Source of the DNA: Thiobacillus sp. UBA2186
GTDB taxonomy: Bacteria; Pseudomonadota; Gammaproteobacteria; Burkholderiales; Thiobacillaceae
DNA: 8,015 nucleotides
Reading direction: 5' to 3'
Assembly (NCBI GenBank): GCA_002327405.1
Contig: DCVO01000132.1
Span: 5,079-13,093 of the forward strand
Shown here: piece after piece, positions 6,368 to 8,015 of the stretch
Position numbering within the stretch: the stretch's first letter is position 1
Layout of the letters: each line of letters starts with the position of its first letter
The notes under the pieces: generated by a model
What the model saw: only the letters and a program-made list of their open reading frames with translations
What the model was told of the DNA's origin: nothing
The model's database searches: none
Program-made: the position numbers and the translations under genes

Positions 6368-6541
6368 ATGAAAGTTTGGCAATGCATCGTGTGCGGTTAC
6401 CTTTATGACGAAGCCAAGGGCGACCCCGAGCACGGCATCGAAGCGGGCACCCGCTGGGAAGACGTGCCGGAAGGCTGGGAATGCCCGGACTGCGGCGTGG
6501 CCAAGGCCGATTTCGAGATGGTCGAGGTCGAAGCTGCCTAA
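6368..6541 (+). CDS. Rubredoxin
   Basis: Small cytoplasmic one-electron carrier of 57 aa with a single iron bound by four cysteines: C6 and C9 (WQCIVCGYLYD) and C39 and C42 (WECPDCGVAKADFE). The family's GIEAGTRWEDVPEGW segment lies between them. The start is ATG 6368, preceded by GAAAGGA with good spacing; an in-frame TTG at 6353 would add five residues but overlaps the ribosome binding site and is rejected. It lies between rubrerythrin and a rubredoxin reductase, so it is probably the electron shuttle between them. In other genomes such rubredoxins also serve alkane hydroxylases (rubA), but no hydroxylase is present here. The hairpin element immediately upstream may affect its expression. 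Confidence 0.96.
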   Translation: MKVWQCIVCGYLYDEAKGDPEHGIEAGTRWEDVPEGWECPDCGVAKADFEMVEVEAA

Positions 6542-6548
6542 GGCATGA

Positions 6549-6617
6549 ACACAGAGGGAACAGAGGTATCAGAGTAATGACTTTTGATTTCCTCTGTTTC
6601 CTCTGCCGCCTCTGTGT
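6549..6617 (+). repeat. Intercistronic hairpin element B with 9-nt repeat units
   Basis: It fills the rubredoxin-reductase spacer. Left-arm units are acagaggga, acagaggta and tcagagtaa (6551-6577), preceded by ac; the loop is 6578-6587. Right-arm units are tttcctctg, tttcctctg and ccgcctctg, plus tgt (6588-6617). The arms pair as ACACAGAGG, CAGAGG and CAGAG blocks separated by symmetric 3-nt mismatches. The reductase ribosome binding site (AAGGAA, 6632-6637) follows 15 nt later. It resembles CAGAGG-type intergenic repeats I recall from environmental proteobacteria, unverified. Confidence 0.85.
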
Positions 6618-6641
6618 AAATAAAAGTAATCAAGGAAAACC

Positions 6642-7937
6642 ATGCAACCCGCCCTCACCCCAAGCCTCTCCCCGGCTTCGCAGCCCTCGCCCCGCCCTCT
6701 CCCAGAGGGAGAGGGGGACAAGGCTGAGAAAGATTTAACGGAGAGTGGGCAAACGCTGAGCCCAAACCGACCGATTGTCATCATCGGCTCAGGCCTCGCG
6801 GGCTACACCGTGCTGCGCGAGTTCAGGAAACGCGACCAGGCCACGCCGGTCACGCTGATCTGCGCGGACGACGGCCACTTCTACTCCAAGCCCAACCTGT
6901 CCAACGCGCTGGCGGCGGGCAAGGGTGCCGAACAGCTGGTGAACACGCCGCGCGAGAAGATGGCGTCCGACCTCAAGGCCGAGATCCTGGCCAATACCCG
7001 CGTCACCGCCATCGATACCGTCGGCAAAAAGGTGCGCCGGGGCGATGGCGAAACCGGCTACAGCAAGCTGGTTCTCGCCCTGGGCGCCGACGCGATTCCG
7101 CACGGACTCACCGGCCCGGGTTCGGAAAAAGTGTTCGCGGTGAACGATTTGCAGGATTACGCGACCTTCCGCGCTGCGCTCAAACCCGGCGGCAAGGTGG
7201 CGATCCTCGGCGGCGGCCTCATCGGCTCGGAATTCGCCAACGACCTCGCCGCTTCCGGCCACAAGGTCGAAGTGGTGCACCTCGGCCCCTGGCCGCTGGA
7301 ACGCCTGATTCCGGAACAGGTGGGGCGCGCGCTCGCCGATGCGCTGGCGGAGAAAGGCGTCGCCTGGCATTTCGGCCGCACCGCCAAAGCCATCGAGCCG
7401 GTGGGTGAAGGCATCGGCCTCACCCTCGACGACGGCAGCCGGGTGGAAGCCGATATCGTGTTGTCCGCCATCGGCCTGCGCTCGCGCACGCAGCTTGCCG
7501 CCAGCGCCGGCCTCCAGGTCAACCGCGGCATCGTCGTGGACAAGACCCTGCAGGCCTCGGCAGCGGATGTCTACGCAGCAGGCGACTGCGCCGAAGTCGG
7601 CGGCCAGGTGCTGCCCTACGTGTTGCCGCTGATGCAGCAGGCGCGCGCGCTTGCCGCCACCCTTGCAGGCGAAACCACCGAAGTGCGCTATCCGGTCATG
7701 CCGGTGGTGGTGAAGACCCCCGCCCTGCCGCTGGCGGTGCTGCCGCCGGCGCCAGGCGCCGAAGGCGGCTGGCAGGTGGAGTGCTTCGACGACGGCATCT
7801 GTGCGCTGCACCTCGACAACGGCAGGCTGCTTCAGGGCTTCGCGCTCGCCGGCAGGCAGGCGACTCAGCGCGCGCAGTACGCGGCCAAGGTGGGCCAGGC
7901 CGTCAGTCAAGCGCGAACGCCAGCACCACAGGCATGA
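6642..7937 (+). CDS. FAD-dependent NAD(P)H:rubredoxin reductase with repeat-derived N-terminal extension
   Basis: Flavoprotein of 431 aa, probably passing electrons from NAD(P)H to the rubredoxin encoded just upstream. RPIVIIGSGLAGY (residues 43-55) is the FAD Rossmann motif. GGGLIGSEFANDLA (190-203) is the NAD(P)H Rossmann motif, and YAAGDCAEV (near 311-319) is the second FAD contact. This order is typical of rubredoxin reductases (RubB/AlkT/NorW type). The first 42 residues are low-complexity (LTPSLSP, RPLPEGEG) and come from a palindromic repeat at 6652-6717. The start is forced: between ATG 6642, which has an AAGGAA ribosome binding site, and the Rossmann motif there is no other in-frame ATG, GTG or TTG. 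The repeat therefore appears to have entered just after the start codon. Its 3' end overlaps the convergent permease gene by 35 bp. Substrate assignment rests mainly on context. Confidence 0.9.
   Translation: MQPALTPSLSPASQPSPRPLPEGEGDKAEKDLTESGQTLSPNRPIVIIGSGLAGYTVLREFRKRDQATPVTLICADDGHFYSKPNLSNALAAGKGAEQLVNTPREKMASDLKAEILANTRVTAIDTVGKKVRRGDGETGYSKLVLALGADAIPHGLTGPGSEKVFAVNDLQDYATFRAALKPGGKVAILGGGLIGSEFANDLAASGHKVEVVHLGPWPLERLIPEQVGRALADALAEKGVAWHFGRTAKAIEPVGEGIGLTLDDGSRVEADIVLSAIGLRSRTQLAASAGLQVNRGIVVDKTLQASAADVYAAGDCAEVGGQVLPYVLPLMQQARALAATLAGETTEVRYPVMPVVVKTPALPLAVLPPAPGAEGGWQVECFDDGICALHLDNGRLLQGFALAGRQATQRAQYAAKVGQAVSQARTPAPQA
6652..6717 (+). repeat. REP-like palindrome, copy 3 (one and a half copies), in the reductase 5' end
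   Basis: A left-half copy, CCCTCACCCC...CCTCTCCCC (6652-6673), lacks its right arm. After 10 nt it is followed by a full copy: CCCTCGCCCC (6684-6693), 1 nt, stem CCCTCTCCC (6695-6703), loop AGA, GGGAGAGGG (6707-6715). It is translated in the same phase as the metE copies, giving RPLPEGEG (residues 18-25). It begins 10 nt after the A of the start codon. Confidence 0.9.
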
Positions 7938-8015
7938 CCGCCAAGGCCGAGAGGTTGCCGAGCAGCACGATGGAGGCGACCTTTTCCGGCTCCTGGCGGT
8001 ACTGCTCGGCCATCA
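7903..8015 (-). CDS. AEC-family (auxin efflux carrier-like) permease, C-terminal fragment
   Basis: The reverse strand encodes the last 36 or so residues of a membrane protein that continues off the right edge. It reads AEQYRQEPEKVASIVLLGN, then LSALAVMPVVLAFALD and a TGA stop (complement of 7903-7905). The pattern of a short charged loop with Tyr and Pro-Glu, then a hydrophobic helix ending at the C-terminus, matches the final segment of AEC-family transporters (malonate or auxin efflux type), which often read xxYxxDPExAsxxvLlStllSllTlP. Only one partial transmembrane helix is visible, so substrate and exact family are uncertain. The stop lies inside the last 35 bp of the convergent reductase gene. 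Confidence 0.7.
   Translation of the reverse strand, partial: MAEQYRQEPEKVASIVLLGNLSALAVMPVVLAFALD

Noticed and set aside
6549..6617. Short direct repeats as a CRISPR-like array
   Set aside because: Units are 9 nt with 3-nt variable parts and form inverted arms; far too short and not spacer-like.
6789..7910. 373-aa open frame antisense to the rubredoxin reductase
   Set aside because: Shadow of the reductase; no recognisable motif.

Overview
The window reads as GC-rich chromosomal DNA of a proteobacterium, most likely a betaproteobacterium. The OxyR and KatG sequences, the divergent metR-metE pair and the CCCTCACCCC...CCCTCTCCC-type palindromes all have that flavour. This is inference from recognition of the proteins, not from a search. 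The theme is oxidative-stress defence plus methionine synthesis.

Layout from left to right: the 5' part of katG (catalase-peroxidase, minus strand, running off the left edge) is divergent from oxyR (peroxide-sensing LysR regulator, plus). oxyR converges on metR (LysR regulator of methionine synthesis, minus) with only 6 bp between the stop codons. metR is divergent from metE (cobalamin-independent methionine synthase, plus), with an AT-rich operator between them. A MarC-family membrane protein follows. Then comes a three-gene set: a rubrerythrin lacking its usual rubredoxin domain, a stand-alone rubredoxin, and an FAD/NAD(P)H rubredoxin reductase. These three could form a complete chain NAD(P)H -> reductase -> rubredoxin -> rubrerythrin -> H2O2. 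The last gene is the C-terminal end of an AEC-family (auxin efflux carrier-like) permease on the minus strand; it overlaps the reductase tail by 35 bp.

The most unusual content is repetitive. Three copies of a REP-like palindrome (9-bp stem CCCTCTCCC/GGGAGAGGG, 3-nt loop, preceded by a CCTCACCCC-like box) lie inside open reading frames. Two are in metE and one sits right after the start codon of the reductase. All three have the same orientation and the same codon phase, so each is translated as a PLPxGEG-type peptide, and the host frames stay intact with active-site motifs on both sides. This resembles the protein-coding palindromic elements (RPEs) of Rickettsia. In addition, the two spacers inside the rubrerythrin-rubredoxin-reductase set each hold a larger hairpin whose arms are built of three 9-nt units. 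Every junction of that gene set therefore carries a repeat element.

No RNA genes, CRISPR array, transposase gene or confident intrinsic terminator were seen. No stretch longer than 300 bases lacks a gene.
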